A DNA stretch of 64,000 bases from Dichotomocladium elegans (GCA_025716815.1 JAIXMN010000025.1:310001-374000), one strand, 5' to 3'; positions 1 through 11,178 are shown, numbered from the stretch's first letter. Translations and numbers: made by a program. Notes: generated by a model from the letters alone, not told the origin.

Positions 1-692
1 CTGCGGATCTTGCTCCATTTTTGACCATTAGTTCCCAAAGTATGGGACCATCTGGCCCTGCACCCGTTACGCCAGTTCAGCCGCGAATGCGAGCACTTGC
101 ACCTGCGTCACGGGCGTCGGTTGAGAAAAAGCGACCCGTGCCGATCCTACCCCACCAGCACCAGCACGAACAACAGCAACAGCAACAGCGATCGTCATCT
201 GAAACAGCCCATCTGTACGTCGCAGCGTCTTCTTCTTCTTCCTCTTCATCTTCGGCGTCTTCCTCTTCAAGCTCTGTCGCTGCAATGTATGTACGGTTCA
301 GCCCCCAAGAACGGCCCCAGGATGTCTTCGTTGCTTCGGACACGTTGCGAACCGACCCTTATCTGACGGCACAACCGTTATTTGAGCATTATCATGGAGG
401 GAACAGCAGTCGCCCATCGGGGACCAAGCAAGCCGATCAGGTCGAAAAGGCGACAACAGTCGTGGATGATGAGGAGTCCGCAACGACGCGCATGCAGACC
501 GTCTGGCGAAGACTCAATTTGTACGGCCGCTTCGCTGAATTTGACTTTGACCAGCTATGCAAAGTGGCGCAGATTGCAGATGGAAACCCGGCCTTCCAGC
601 GGATGGCGGCGGACGGTACCAGAGCTGATCCATCGATTGAAGACTGGGAACTTGATAAGCTGATGCATCAGATGGACCCAGATCATTTGTAA
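1..692 (+). CDS. 3' part of a low-complexity protein gene (5' end outside window)
   Basis: The frame is open from the left edge to a TAA at 690-692, so only the C-terminal part (about 229 residues) is visible. It starts with Pro/Ala-rich sequence, then a His/Gln run, then two long serine runs around 225-280. A more ordinary acidic and hydrophobic C-terminal region follows, containing WRRLNLYGRFAEFDFDQL and ending in MDPDHL. The last 70 residues look like a short folded or protein-binding segment. I recognise no family, and the function is unknown. The 3' flank is T-rich with an AATAAA-like stretch near 945, fitting a transcript end. It converges with DLT1 on the other strand. Confidence 0.6.
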   Translation, partial: ADLAPFLTISSQSMGPSGPAPVTPVQPRMRALAPASRASVEKKRPVPILPHQHQHEQQQQQQRSSSETAHLYVAASSSSSSSSSASSSSSSVAAMYVRFSPQERPQDVFVASDTLRTDPYLTAQPLFEHYHGGNSSRPSGTKQADQVEKATTVVDDEESATTRMQTVWRRLNLYGRFAEFDFDQLCKVAQIADGNPAFQRMAADGTRADPSIEDWELDKLMHQMDPDHL

Positions 693-2208
693 GAGCTTTT
701 TGTTTCTATATATTTTGTTTCTCTTGGTTATTATTATTGCTTGTTGTTTTGCTCCTTTATCGTGTACATATATCATTCACCAACCCACTTTCCCTTGTCA
801 AGTCCACTTTTCTCGCACTATCGTTTTTTCTCACCCATACAAACACACATGCACGCTCCCTCTTTTTTTTTTTTTTGCAACAGGCTGGTTTTTTTCCCTC
901 CTTATGCTTCTTCTTTACACATATTTTTTTTTCTTCTCCATTCAAAAATAAAATTCGTATACAAGATATAACCGTTGTCACACGGAATATACAAACAAAA
1001 AGTTCGCATAAAATTGTAAGTACCATGTTGCAGTAGTAAAATGTGAATCCACGAGTTGGGTTCGTGATTCAACGGATTGCTTTTATTTCCATGGTTTTCT
1101 AGCTTACAGCCACACCGGTGATGTTATATGGCGTCTATGCCGGCTAATTGTGACCGCCCACAGAAGAAATACAAACAGTATCAGAGGCGATATATATAGA
1201 AGATGAAAACAAGGGAGAGACAGCGCAAGCAGGTGTTGAAGCGTGATACGTACTGTCCACCCATCCACCTTCACATGGGAATCAGCTATATACTATGAAC
1301 GGTTCATCTCTCTCGTTACCCACCCACCCGGTTCTAAAAGAGAGACAGGAAAAGGAAAAGAAGATCTTACCCGAGACAGCCAAATGGCAGGGGCCCCTAT
1401 CTGAGCAATTAATATAGCTCTGCATTTCTCGTCTGTGCGCACATATACAAATGCGCGAGTTGATCAATCTGCAACCAAAATCGAACGATGGACTTCCTTG
1501 CATTAGATCCAGCGTTTCCGGCCAAAAAGTACATATATATAGATACTGGGTAGGTATTCGTTGCGTGAAAGCCTACGTAAAATTTGAAGAGAGTATGCTT
1601 TCTGCCACAACCCCTCCCCTTCCATCAACAACACCAACCCTAGGTTCAGGAGCAGACCTGTTCATCAGTGGCATGGCCATGCACCATTGCAAAAAAAAAA
1701 TCCTATTTTCAAATGCAAAATCTGTAGAGAAGGTGACAGAAATGAGAAAAAAAAAGGTTCATCCTATTACAGCAGATGGATTTTTGACCAAGATATTGGT
1801 GTACTGTAAAATGCGTCATGCATGGCCATGGCCATGATTAGTGGTCGTTACACGATTAGAATATCATTCAAGACACACCTCGCACTTCGAACCACACCTT
1901 CTTGGATCTCATATTAATGATCGTGCCATTCAACATCAAGCTGGAAGTAAGGATAGGACGTACTAGATACATAACTCGATGACGGTTATCTGGCCATAGA
2001 ATGTCTGAGGCAAGTGTATTTTGGAAGATGGTTGTGTGGGATAGCACCCCCGGGGTCATCATTTCCGAGCAAAAATAATATTAAGCAAAGCGTATGGTGT
2101 ATTTATTAAGAATTTATAGTAATAGTATAAGGTGTAATACGTGTCTATCTACGTAGGATGGGGTGTTTTTACTGCCATACATGTACAGCAGGGATATAAA
2201 GTATAATA
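693..2208. other. Gene-free spacer between convergent genes
   Basis: T-rich and microsatellite-like sequence. A short imperfect inverted repeat (gaatccacga / ttcgtgattc) lies near 1045-1072. Open frames on both strands (for example 1451-1837 plus) have low-complexity, non-conserved translations, and I see no splice structure. It probably holds the two 3' UTRs. Confidence 0.5.
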
Positions 2209-3563
2209 CTACTTGTACTTAGGTGACGGATTCCACATCAGTCTTGAGTAGATGACTTGCTGAAGGTGTTGTTTATAGTCTTCATAGCACTCGTCGTCAT
2301 ACGATACCTCATCGTCATCCTCCGGCTGTTCAGAGCGAAGGCGTGATCGTCTTGACCTGATATGACGCGACTGTGTGGAACGGGATGTCCATGTGGCCAC
2401 TGACTGGGCCAATGATGCAACATCGTCATCACGCGGCTCTCGTCGACCTTGTTGGTTCGTATCACTCCACTGCCTCTGGGCTGTAGTAACTCCTGGCGAA
2501 GACGCACTCGGAATCACGTCGCCATCGCCATCTTTGGCGCTACTACTACTGTTGTTCGGCTGCTTTGGTTGGACGGCGTGGAGACGATACCCCATGTGAT
2601 GCAGAATGGCCGCCAAGTGCTTCATAGTATCGTAGTACTTTTCTTGGCTCACCGGAGCTGTGCTGAACCTCGCAATTTCATATCCTTCGATATAACCGTG
2701 GCCGAGTTCGGGGTCAATGAGAGTCTGCTGAATCAGAAATTCGATGTATTGCCGCACAGGCAGGAACGTTGGACGTGCATATTGCTCATTGATTTGCATA
2801 GCTGCTTGCTCTTTTTGGAGAGGAAAAAAAAAGCGAATTATGGATTAATATATATAAATTGGTCGCGCGCTGTTGTTGTACCTATAATTATCGGCGTTTT
2901 TGCAATAGCACGTTTAAAGTCCACACCTTCAAAGTTCATACTGCCTATTGCACACATATACATTCAATCATCCATGTCACCCGCGTGTCGTATGAGAAAA
3001 TGGAGAAATGAAACCTCACCAGGCTTGGCCCACCCCACTTGATTGATATCTTCCGGACGTGGCTCAGCTTTAGTCCGGATCCTTTGTACGTCTTCAAATT
3101 GTGATTGGATATGCGTATATACTTTCTATGATTTCATCATTCACAATATAGCAAGGTGGAAGGAGGAGCAATGTAATATCATTACCTTGGGTAGGTCATC
3201 TCCTTTTATGGGCATGTAGACTTTTGGTATATCTTGCAAGGACGCACGCACCGTCATCACCCGACTACATGAGAAGGACAAGGACACGACCGCCTAAAAT
3301 ATAATGGGAGGCAAGAATTCAGCATTCGAAGATGCACGATGCAATCTCTCGCTGATGCTGGTCCTTTTCTGTTTTACCAGCAGCATATAACTGGCAGCGA
3401 CGACGATGAGGTTGTTGTAATCAAAGGTGCCTGATTCAGTACGGTCGGCGAGCGCCTGAATGATGATATCAGCTGCAGATATTGCAATGCATAGTCCGGT
3501 CAGCAGAATTAGGAAAAAGAGCGATGCTGTGTATAAATAGTGCGCGATGCGTGTGTTTTGCAT
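2209..3563 (-). CDS. DLT1: DLT1 family membrane protein (Defect at low temperature protein 1)
   Basis: Five exons on the minus strand, phases consistent throughout: 3563-3378, 3293-3186, 3125-3020, 2944-2882, 2810-2209, giving about 354 residues. Two N-terminal membrane helices lie near residues 11-33 and 51-70, the second split by intron 1. Then comes the family segment LQDIPKVYMPIKGDDLPK, a GWAKPG stretch, and a cytosolic domain with FEGVDFKRAI and RPTFLPVRQYIEFL. The C-terminal third is Ser/Arg/acidic low complexity. Two N-terminal helices plus this domain order are those of the fungal DLT1 family, named for a cold-sensitive yeast phenotype; its molecular role is not well defined. Identification rests on motif recall, not a search. 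Confidence 0.82.
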
Positions 3564-4022
3564 GTAAAAGCCGATGAATGGCTGTTACTCCTTTTGTGCT
3601 CTGCTGAAAAACAGAAAGAAAGAGGGGAAAGCACAGAAGCAGGGGAAGAGACGAGGAAGAGAGAAGAGGGTTGGTTCTTTCCGATTCAAGAGTTGAAAAA
3701 GGACTGATAACTTTCCCTCCAATACATTTAAGATTTTTTTGCTGGTAAACCCCCCCCCCACCTCGAGACTCAACATCCCGGAAAGAGCATTTGAGCAGCG
3801 TACTTCACCGAGTAGCGTACAGCTTGCCCGTACGCAACGTTTAGGCAATCATGTCGTTCGCGTAGCAGAGCGCATCTAGCGAGTAATCCAGAATAACCGA
3901 GCTTGGGGGAAGGAATGCTTGATACAGTTTCCTGAAAGATGGGGAGGCGGGCGGGGAGTGGAGCGAAGGTCCTGGGCTGTTTGTTTCTTTTTGATCCATT
4001 TCCGGTAAAACCTTTTTGAGCA

Positions 4023-5148
4023 ATGGCCTCAAAGAATACAGCATCATCATCATCAAAACCATCATCAGCTGTGTCCAATGCCGTCAATGATTTAATACGG
4101 GCGGCCATTGGCGGCGAAGCTCGCTCTATTGGCGATGAGGATCTTGACAAGTACGTCGCAGATCTAATTCTTAAAGAATCTGAAGCAAAGCGCAAGAAGT
4201 ACGACAATGTGGGCATCAGCGCCTACTTGCCCAATACGTACGTGAGTTATTTTATATCCATTTGCGTTAGGAAGGAGGGAAGGGGGATTAGAACCGATCT
4301 CATTCTCGTAACTTGACCAATCCTCCCACCCGGATGCGCGTCTTAGTCCACCAAGCAACCTGCCTAAACCCAACAAACGATTTTTACTCAATATGGTCAA
4401 AGCGACCGACAGTCATAACCAAGCATTGCGAGAGCAGGAAGAGCAGCAGCGATCCTGGCGCCAGAAACGGCGGCGAAAGCGGTATGACAATGACAGTGAT
4501 GACGACGATCAGCGACGTCAAAAACGACAGCGAGAACATAATCGCCATATGGAAGATAATCGCGGCGACAGCGACAACAATAACCCGCAATCCGACGATG
4601 ATCGCGATACCATTCGACGTCAACAACAGCGTCGAACTTGCAGCCCTAGCGGGCAGGATGACCAAGCGCCGCAAAAACATATCAAGCGCGAAGAAGGGAA
4701 AAATCAGTCCACGTCGCCGGCGGTCATAGTTCGCGGCCGCGGCGCAGCAAAACATGGCACTGTGCGGTCCAACATGGACAAGTATTTTGACGAACGCTAT
4801 GACCCTCTGATGGATATTGAACCAGACCTCAATCAAATGGTCTATACCGAGTTTCCCTCAGAAGAAAATGAGGAACAGCGATACGCCCCAAAGGAAAAGA
4901 AAAAAAAGAAAAAAGAAAAGAGCAGCAGCAAGAGAAAGAAGAGCAGTAAGAAACGGAAACGAAACGACGGTGACGATGATGGGGATGCAAACGACGGGAG
5001 TGAGCGCCACCATCACCATCACCACCATCGAAGGAAGAACAAACGGCGTCATGACAGCGAAAGTAGCGAGACCAGCGGCGATGATGTCATGGTAGAAGAG
5101 CCAAAACCTATCCGCGCATGGGACATAGGGAAACAATCGTCAAGATAA
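4023..5148 (+). CDS. Conserved charged protein related to the POLR1D isoform-2 type family
   Basis: Two exons, 4023-4237 and 4347-5148 (donor GTACGT, acceptor CTTAG), encode about 338 residues. Only this splice keeps the frame across the junction. Residues 20-75 are mildly acidic/helical and end in a Lys/Arg-rich helix. The junction creates LPKPNKRFLLNMVKATDSHN, which resembles the NKRFLINTIKNTLPSHK segment of the human POLR1D isoform-2 product, a protein unrelated to the Pol I/III subunit itself. The rest is highly charged, with a GRGAAKHGTVRSNMDKYFDERYDP-like patch (positions 4730-4800), Lys runs and an eight-His run near the end. Basic low complexity suggests a nuclear or nucleolar protein; that is inference. 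Divergent from DLT1 (460 bp apart). Confidence 0.72.
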
Positions 5149-5510
5149 TAAAGGAGATATAGAGAGAGAGGAGGATCCGATGAGCAAGGAGCAACAGCTC
5201 TTATGAACGATTTTGTATTGGATGCGAGAGAGAAAAACAACAGAAGGAACGAGAAAGAGGGAATTAATATTAAATCGAGGGGTGATGGCTATGAGGAGGC
5301 CGAGGAGAAGGAATAATGGATTGTAAATACGAATGAAAACGTGTCTATTGGCGCAGGATGAATCAGCGGTGCATTGGTAAGAGGTCAGAAAAAGAAAAGA
5401 TCACAAGTACTACTCCGCCTTTGTCTTGTCGGTGACAGGGAGCCGAACATTATATGGGTGTACATGTAGGTATAAGGTGGGATAGGGACGATAGTCTCCT
5501 ATTTCTTCTC

Positions 5511-6563
5511 TCAACTCATGTGGGCAAGGAAGGACAGGTTCATCCGGGACATGCCGACCTGGATGCGCGGGAGATCGTCGAGTGCGATAGGTACAAATAC
5601 AGATGACATGATGTCCTCGTCGTCGTCGTCGTCCTCCACAGTAGTAACAGAGGTGGCATAATCAGAGTACCAACTCTTTGTCTCTTCTTTTTTGTTGATT
5701 CGATGCGAGAGGAGCTCTAGATCGGTCGAGTGAGTGTGGACTTTTGCTGCTTCTGGATATGTGATGATCAAAGGTTTCTCTATTGATGCCATGGACTGTC
5801 GGGTATGCGTGCGATGGTCTGCCCGGAGAGTCATCATGCTAGAGGAATGCTTTGAGTAGTCGAGATTCTCAACCGTGAAAATAGTGGCTGAAGCACGTAT
5901 GGACGACTGGATCAACGTGAAGAGTGCAGCGAGGATCACAAATACCCAGAGTGCCATACACAAAAATGCTAGTTTTATGCAGACATATGTGAGATTCGAC
6001 CGTATTGAGAATTTCAATACGAGATGCATTCGCCTCCCCCCTTTTTACCGAGAACGATGGCAATTTCAAGCAAATCACAGGCCTGGCCAAAGTTTTTAAC
6101 ATATTCAGAATCTGGATTCCGACAATAGGACGAGACTACACAGAAGAATATTTTCTTAGCACGTCAATTTCTTTTTGAGCGTGGGTGCGCTATATATATA
6201 TATACCGTTATAATTCGTCATGACCACTGATGTGGCGGAAGCCCAGAGTGTGACGAGCAGTACACCGACTGTCATTTCGGTCGCAAGGATTGTCTTTGAG
6301 GGGGCATAAGGCCGGTTGTCGATCAAGCGGAAGAATACATGCAGGTGCAAGCAAAGCAATAGAGAAGCAGCCAGTAGTGAGAGAACAGACAAGACAATAA
6401 GAAGGTAATCCTGAGGTCCCGGTGCTGTTCCGATAAGTCCCTTTACTGAATCACTTGTTATGTTGAAGGCAACCACATTGAGCAGAAGAACCGCGATACT
6501 AATTAATTGAAGCGTCGACAAAAGGCTGATGTGGATGACGGCGTCGCTTCTGGCTTTGGGCAT
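5511..6563 (-). CDS. Four-helix MARVEL-like membrane protein
   Basis: Three exons, 6563-6206, 6111-6049 and 5968-5511, give about 292 residues; both junctions are phase 1. Membrane helices lie near residues 11-35 (LLSTLQLISIAVLLLNVVAF), 52-75, 92-117 and 132-162. The last is assembled only by splicing the 63-nt middle exon to exon 3. The C-terminal half (about 130 residues) is cytosolic, with Ser/Thr and a run of aspartates. Four helices with short loops and a long hydrophilic tail fit fungal MARVEL-domain proteins, but I see no diagnostic residue, so the family name is tentative. Convergent with the 4023-5148 gene. Confidence 0.68.
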
Positions 6564-6656
6564 AACTGAGATATTCGCCGGAATGAACTAGGTATAGAAA
6601 AAGAAAGGGTCTGAAAAATGTGTAGGAAGAGAAATGAGATGGACTATATAGAGACA

Positions 6657-6659
6657 AGT

Positions 6660-6692
<33 letters not shown>
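6657..6692. repeat. (TA)n microsatellite
   Basis: A run of about 16 TA units upstream of the 6563 gene start. It may be part of the promoter-proximal AT-rich region, but no specific site is recognisable. Confidence 0.8.
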
Positions 6693-6696
<4 letters not shown>

Positions 6697-6699
6697 AGA

Positions 6700-7604
6700 G
6701 GATAGCGTCCGAGGCGTGTGTTTTGTGTATAGCAAAGGTAAGTATAATCAAGTATTTTTGTCAAAGCGCTAGCTAGTTACCCACAGTACGACAAAGGGAA
6801 AAAGAGGAAGAGGGATAAAGTCGATCGCAACTCTCTCTCCTTTGTCCAACGATATTTTGGGAAAAGAAAACGCGGTACATGAAAAAGATGGATGTAAAAT
6901 CCTCCTTAAAAGTCAAAAGGCGACCCATCTCCCTGGTTTTCTTCTTCTTCTTCTGCAGGATACATAGGAAGTAGTGGTAATAGAAAAAGGTGAGATCGTT
7001 AGTTTGTGCATGTGATTCTAACCCCTCTTCCTTCCGGAGAGAAAGGCCAAGGCAATGTTCGTTCTGCCGATGTTGTATTACAACAAGACAAACTTTGGCT
7101 ATCTTAGCTGCCGTAGATAGGAGATCACTATGCACATTAAGTCAGATCCTTCATCATTGTAATTATGGCCTATTCAAGATATATATGTAGTTTGTGGATT
7201 TTTCTGTACCTCGGCTCTAAGCTTCCCGCCCATTCTTCCTACCCCCCATCCCCAACCTCCCACCCCCCGATTTTTAGTTTTTTGTTGACCAGCAAACGCC
7301 CCTACAGTAGGGCTACTGGGCGCTGTTGACACGAATAATTTCGTCGCACGTGTGTGTTGTCTTTATCAGGATGGGCGAGAAGGAACGGATCACTTTTCTT
7401 TTACTAGCAGTAGATTGCTGTAGCTAGTATGTAGACGAGAAATATACGTTTTATTAATATGCTGCACCGGGGCATGGGATAAACAGTGGCATTGTCAAAT
7501 CATGGATAAAAATGTCCGTTCTGTACATTGGTGCCATGCGGTGATCTGCATATAGAAAGCATAATATCCATGACTGCATGATTAAACAACGCACCGTTGT
7601 TCGA
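6700..7604. other. Gene-free spacer
   Basis: C-rich homopolymer patches near 7240-7270, AT-rich tracts and a CACGTG at 7348-7353. No frame shows conserved content or convincing splice signals. Confidence 0.4.
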
Positions 7605-8413
7605 TCAAGTGATCCAAATGCACTTTATAATATATCCCCCGATCCCAAGAGCTCCAAGGGCAAAACCCGGACGTCGTCGCCTCATGCATTGGTACTTGCA
7701 CTTACCCTCCTTCAGACCCAAAGACGTCTGCGTCGTATCATTAAGGCATACACGTGCACGAGATATCAAAAAGCTACTAACATTGTCATGTCGGTCACTG
7801 GGATGTGTTTCTAGTGTCACCACGACATCGTAAGCTAAGTATAGAGTGACTTGCAGGGGCATTGGTTTCCTTGTCCATTAAAGTTTACTTTTATTGTCAG
7901 TCGTCAAATGCACATACCAGCACGACACGTATCTTCTTCAGTCACATTCTTAAGGCAGCAGATCATATCTTGCATTGTAGGAAATTTCGGAGTTTGATCT
8001 CCAACTTTTGCAAATTTTTGTTTTCACTTCAGTAAAGCGAATGTGCTTCAGACTCACGCTCGATCATAGTATCTCTCTCTTCTATCCGAGTAAATAAGCC
8101 ATCAACTTCAGGAGCCAATGCATCGCGGCGCATTGGAATATACGCACGTTTCCAATGGTCAGGCCGCGAAAAAGAGTCATCTACCACATTTGCGCGTGTT
8201 TGATTTGTTGCTCGGATTTGAGACCCTATTTTGTCTTGCAGAAAATTGGACAAAATAATGACGCATAGAATCGTATAAAGTTATCGTATCAATAGGCAAA
8301 CCGAAGAGCAGTATGGCTGTCCTCGCGATACCCAGAACGGAAGATGTGGAGAGGACCAGCAGCGAAAAGGAGCAGAAGGAGCGGAAGAGTGTCCAGGATC
8401 TCCTCTCTTTCAT
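7605..8413 (-). CDS. Unidentified five-exon gene, N-terminal signal anchor
   Basis: Hand-built model: exons 8413-8302, 8234-8058, 8004-7918, 7849-7706 and 7651-7605, giving about 188 residues. Four junctions are all phase 1. Donors are GTTTGC (weak), GTGAGT, GTATGT and GTAAGT; every acceptor ends in AG after a pyrimidine- or A-rich stretch. The N-terminus has one hydrophobic segment (SLLVLSTSSVLGIARTAILLF). It is followed by a soluble-looking domain with SRPDHWKRAYIPMRRDAL, MQDMICCLKNVTEEDTCRA and LYLAYDVVVTLETHPSDR. I do not recognise the family. Four phase-matched introns and natural amino-acid composition argue for a real or recently lost gene. The first exon is least certain. A Fanzor-like relic begins about 500 bp upstream. 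Confidence 0.52.
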
Positions 8414-8929
8414 GGCTCACCAAGTACTGGTACAATTGGTTAATCTACAAAGAACATTGGATGTCAGGCTGCAATAAAAGAATCTAGTATTGTAGTGATC
8501 ATGCCGGATAAGACCATGGAAGAGAGAGTGGTATGTAGTTAATGGAGAAACCCGAGTGTTCAACTTTCCATTATTTATAGGAAATCAAGGATCCTACTAT
8601 ACTCCTTTTGATACGTAACTTTCATCACTTACTGATTCTTTAACTGGCACAGAGCTTAAAAAACTTCTTCTTACAGTCTTCCCATTTCCGCAGCGGAAAA
8701 AATTCAATGCAGAAAAGGAACTGGATGATAGCATTCACGATTCTAAAGTTTCAGGTTTTGCTAACACAATCGTTAGAAATTGTCCTTAAATACCGATACC
8801 TTTTAGTCCTTCTACATCTACAGCTACTTACAACTAACATTCAAAGATAAGCTCCTTTTACCAATGGTTAGACCTCAGAAACTGTAATATTGAGTTATCC
8901 CGGTACAGACATGTCTTCACCCGCTACAT

Positions 8930-10165
8930 CAACTATAAGGGTCTCCAGCATTCGCGATGCCGGTGACCGGATCCTTCGTTGAAGTCTAGTATTCAAGGCA
9001 TCGGCTGGCGAGAAGAGCGCCGTGAGCTGTTATTACAGGTGGTCGACATCGCCCATGCCGCGTTCTCCTTCTCAAAATATATCTTTCTAAACGAACTTCA
9101 AATAAATCAAGAATTCTACATTACGATCTTCTTGAACAGCTGTTTTTTTTTCTGAAGTACAACTCTCTTTAGTGGAATATGAGATACGCATCCTTAGATC
9201 GTCCATCACGGTCAGGAACCAGGCTCTGATCAACGAGTACTTGCCTGGATATCTCCATCATGCAAATACATGAGACCATCTTTTCCGCATGCGCAGCAAT
9301 GCTCGATATATGAAGGCCGCAAGATAAATGCAGCGTACAGCAACGATCTCAACATGCAATTTGGTCAGCGTCTCAGGCGTGCTGTCAATACTTTGCTGGA
9401 CATTCGATGTCAAAAAGCTATAATGGAAAGAGGCCTGTTCGATCAGAGCTTGAGCACCGAAGAAATACGGGCCCGTATTCTGGAAAACGTGATCGAGCCT
9501 GTCAGACGCTTCAAGTCGGCAATTAGTAGCCGGCAGATTAACACGGATCTCATCAGGCAGCAACCGGATGTTTTTGGGGAGGCTTTGCAGGCCCTACTGG
9601 CTATTCTCGGCTCTTATCTTAAGGCTACAGATTGCAAAAAGACGGCATCTACTACGACAGCAAGCCCCGCCCCGCCAACCACGTGGAAGTCTTTTACCGG
9701 CTCGCGTGCTTGCTCCAACGTCTCGAATTTCCTGCCTTTAATTATTTCCCACTTCATTGCAGATGAACCCCGTGTTATACCTTTATCGACAGCAAAATAC
9801 TTTGCCAAAACATTCTTCAACGATCTTGGAACAATGATGACGAACTCGTCCACTTGGACTATTGGTATGAGGTAGTTGACCTCAATTCGAAAGCTTTCCA
9901 GGGCCCAGAAAGAAGGCAATCTCACGTCCCGTGACATGGTCAGTACAGATGGCGTTGGGGTTACTCTATATGAAAAGCTGAGAGCATCACAGATATCAAC
10001 CGCGATATCTCTAAAAGCCAACAAGGATCTTATTCCTTACATCACAAGTCTGAGCTGGGAGGGTCATGAAGAAATATCAGGTCGATGGGTTAGCCGTCGA
10101 TCCAGGCCGACGAGACCTTATGTTCTGCGTGCACGAGGAATCAACAAATATTGCGGTATAATTCC
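8930..10165 (+). pseudogene. Degraded Fanzor (eukaryotic TnpB-like) transposon protein, copy A
   Basis: Coding signal on the plus strand is broken by several stops and frame changes. Readable parts in order: HAAFSFSKYIFLNELQINQ (about 9055-9112); a helical stretch with NMQFGQRLRRAVNTLLDI and EEIRARILENVIEPVRRFK (9340-9510); FGEALQALLAILGSYLK (9570-9625); after frame changes NHVEVFYRLACLLQRLEFPA, FPL...TPCY.FIDSKIL (9735-9800) and DGVGVTLYEK (9948-9980). At 10096-10146 there is an intact VDPGRRDLMFCVHEEST, the position of the first RuvC-type catalytic Asp in TnpB/Fanzor nucleases. The later RuvC motifs and zinc finger are missing; the copy ends where DDE-element sequence begins. Family assignment is from motif order, not a search. 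Confidence 0.6.
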
Positions 10166-10189
10166 CACTGTTTTGCTGCACGAACATAG

Positions 10190-10600
10190 ACCTTATCTTT
10201 GTCGGTGTATATCGTGCAGCCGCGCTTAAAGTCTCCTAACTTCATCTATATCCTTTCGCTTGGGTATATGCGTAGCAGTAAGATTAGGGTCACTCTTGCA
10301 AGGTAGACTACGCAGATATTATGTGTGAAAACAAACGGATTGAAGAGAGTACATTTCCCCTTCAACGGCATAGTCCATAGATTCTCGGCAGCCACACTCA
10401 TCAACAACATGGCCTTGCCCATTGTAAGAAGAAATAGATTGCTCATTTCAGAATGTAAAATGGGTATAAAAAAGGGCCAAAAAGCAAACTAATATTTTTA
10501 GGCAAGCTTTTTTGTGCGACACCTTTCGCTGTGTGCATGCGACATTTGCTTTGGCATCTATTTTTGTGATCCTGCGACTTCAGAATTGCCAGGACATGAC
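10190..10600 (-). mobile_element. 5' end fragment of a DDE transposon, copy 1
   Basis: This stretch aligns by eye with 36660-36980 and 44770-45190. Shared blocks include gcgtagca.taag, tgcaaggtagactacgcaga, ccttgcccattgtaa, atttcagaatgtaaaa and tttttgtgcgacac. In the 45 kb copy the block lies upstream of transposase coding sequence on the minus strand, so here it is an isolated 5' (promoter-side) fragment. The TATA-like sequence of the element is visible near 10465-10480 (reverse strand). No transposase coding sequence remains in this copy. Confidence 0.6.
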
Positions 10601-10753
10601 TTTTGGAAAACGGTAATCAAGACAGTCTCTGAATTCCTGTCCGACTCAAAAAGCATTTAATGCAGCAGCATAATAATGATAATAATAGGAAAGCAAAGAA
10701 TTCGAGCAAGTAGTAAGGTAGTATGTACATCAAAAAAAGGATGACGATTACTT

Positions 10754-11178
10754 TTATTTTAACCGTCCTTGATCCCGTAGATCTTCTTGTTCCTCCGGCG
10801 TCAATGTCCAGAACGCCTTGCGCTTGGCATCAAACCAGCGGCGAAGCTACAAAGTCAACGAGCATAAATCGAGAGCTCTCTTTCATCCGTGCGGTTATTT
10901 ACCGGAGAAAAACAATGGTCTTGAGGACCAAAGTCAGCAAAAAGAGCCACATATCCGGCCAATGCTACATATCAAGTATTCGAGCGTATGAATAACAGCT
11001 GGTCCAAGTAAAACATCCCCCTGGCCTACAGCAATTGCATACGGATCGAAATGGCCCATGTGAGAAGATGAATTCGTCGAGCTTTCATGGTTGGTGCTAA
11101 TGATTCCGGAGACTGGATACGTCGTTTGAATTTCTCTCGAAGTCGTAAATCGACAATGGCGCCCTTTGCATTGGACAT
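10754..11178 (-). CDS. Small single-pass membrane protein, conserved-looking, unknown function
   Basis: Three short exons, 11178-11043, 10964-10903 and 10846-10754, give 96 residues with matching phases (1, then 0). Introns are 78 and 56 nt with GTATGC / GTAAAT donors and GTAG / TTGTAG acceptors. The N-terminus is basic (LRLREKFKRRIQ). One membrane helix spans the first junction (LLTWAISIPLAGYVALFADF). A conserved-looking tail follows: GPQDHCFSPLRRWFDAKRKA, then TLTPEEQEDLRDQG. A basic leader, one helix and a short acidic tail resemble small mitochondrial or ER inner-membrane proteins, but I cannot name the family. It has survived next to decayed transposon sequence, supporting a real gene. 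Confidence 0.62.

Noticed and set aside
1451..1837. 128-codon plus-strand frame
   Set aside because: Low-complexity, A/T-driven translation with no domain, no promoter and no splice context.
3770..4216. 148-codon minus-strand frame opposite the POLR1D-isoform-2-like gene
   Set aside because: Antisense shadow of exon 1; poly-residue runs come from the coding strand's Ser and Asp codons.
4384..4836. 150-codon hydrophobic minus-strand frame
   Set aside because: Shadow of charged repeats in the plus-strand gene; antisense of Arg/Asp/Gln codons reads as Val/Ile/Leu and mimics membrane helices.
9614..10024. 136-codon minus-strand frame
   Set aside because: Antisense of the Fanzor-like relic, whose plus-strand motifs are the meaningful ones.
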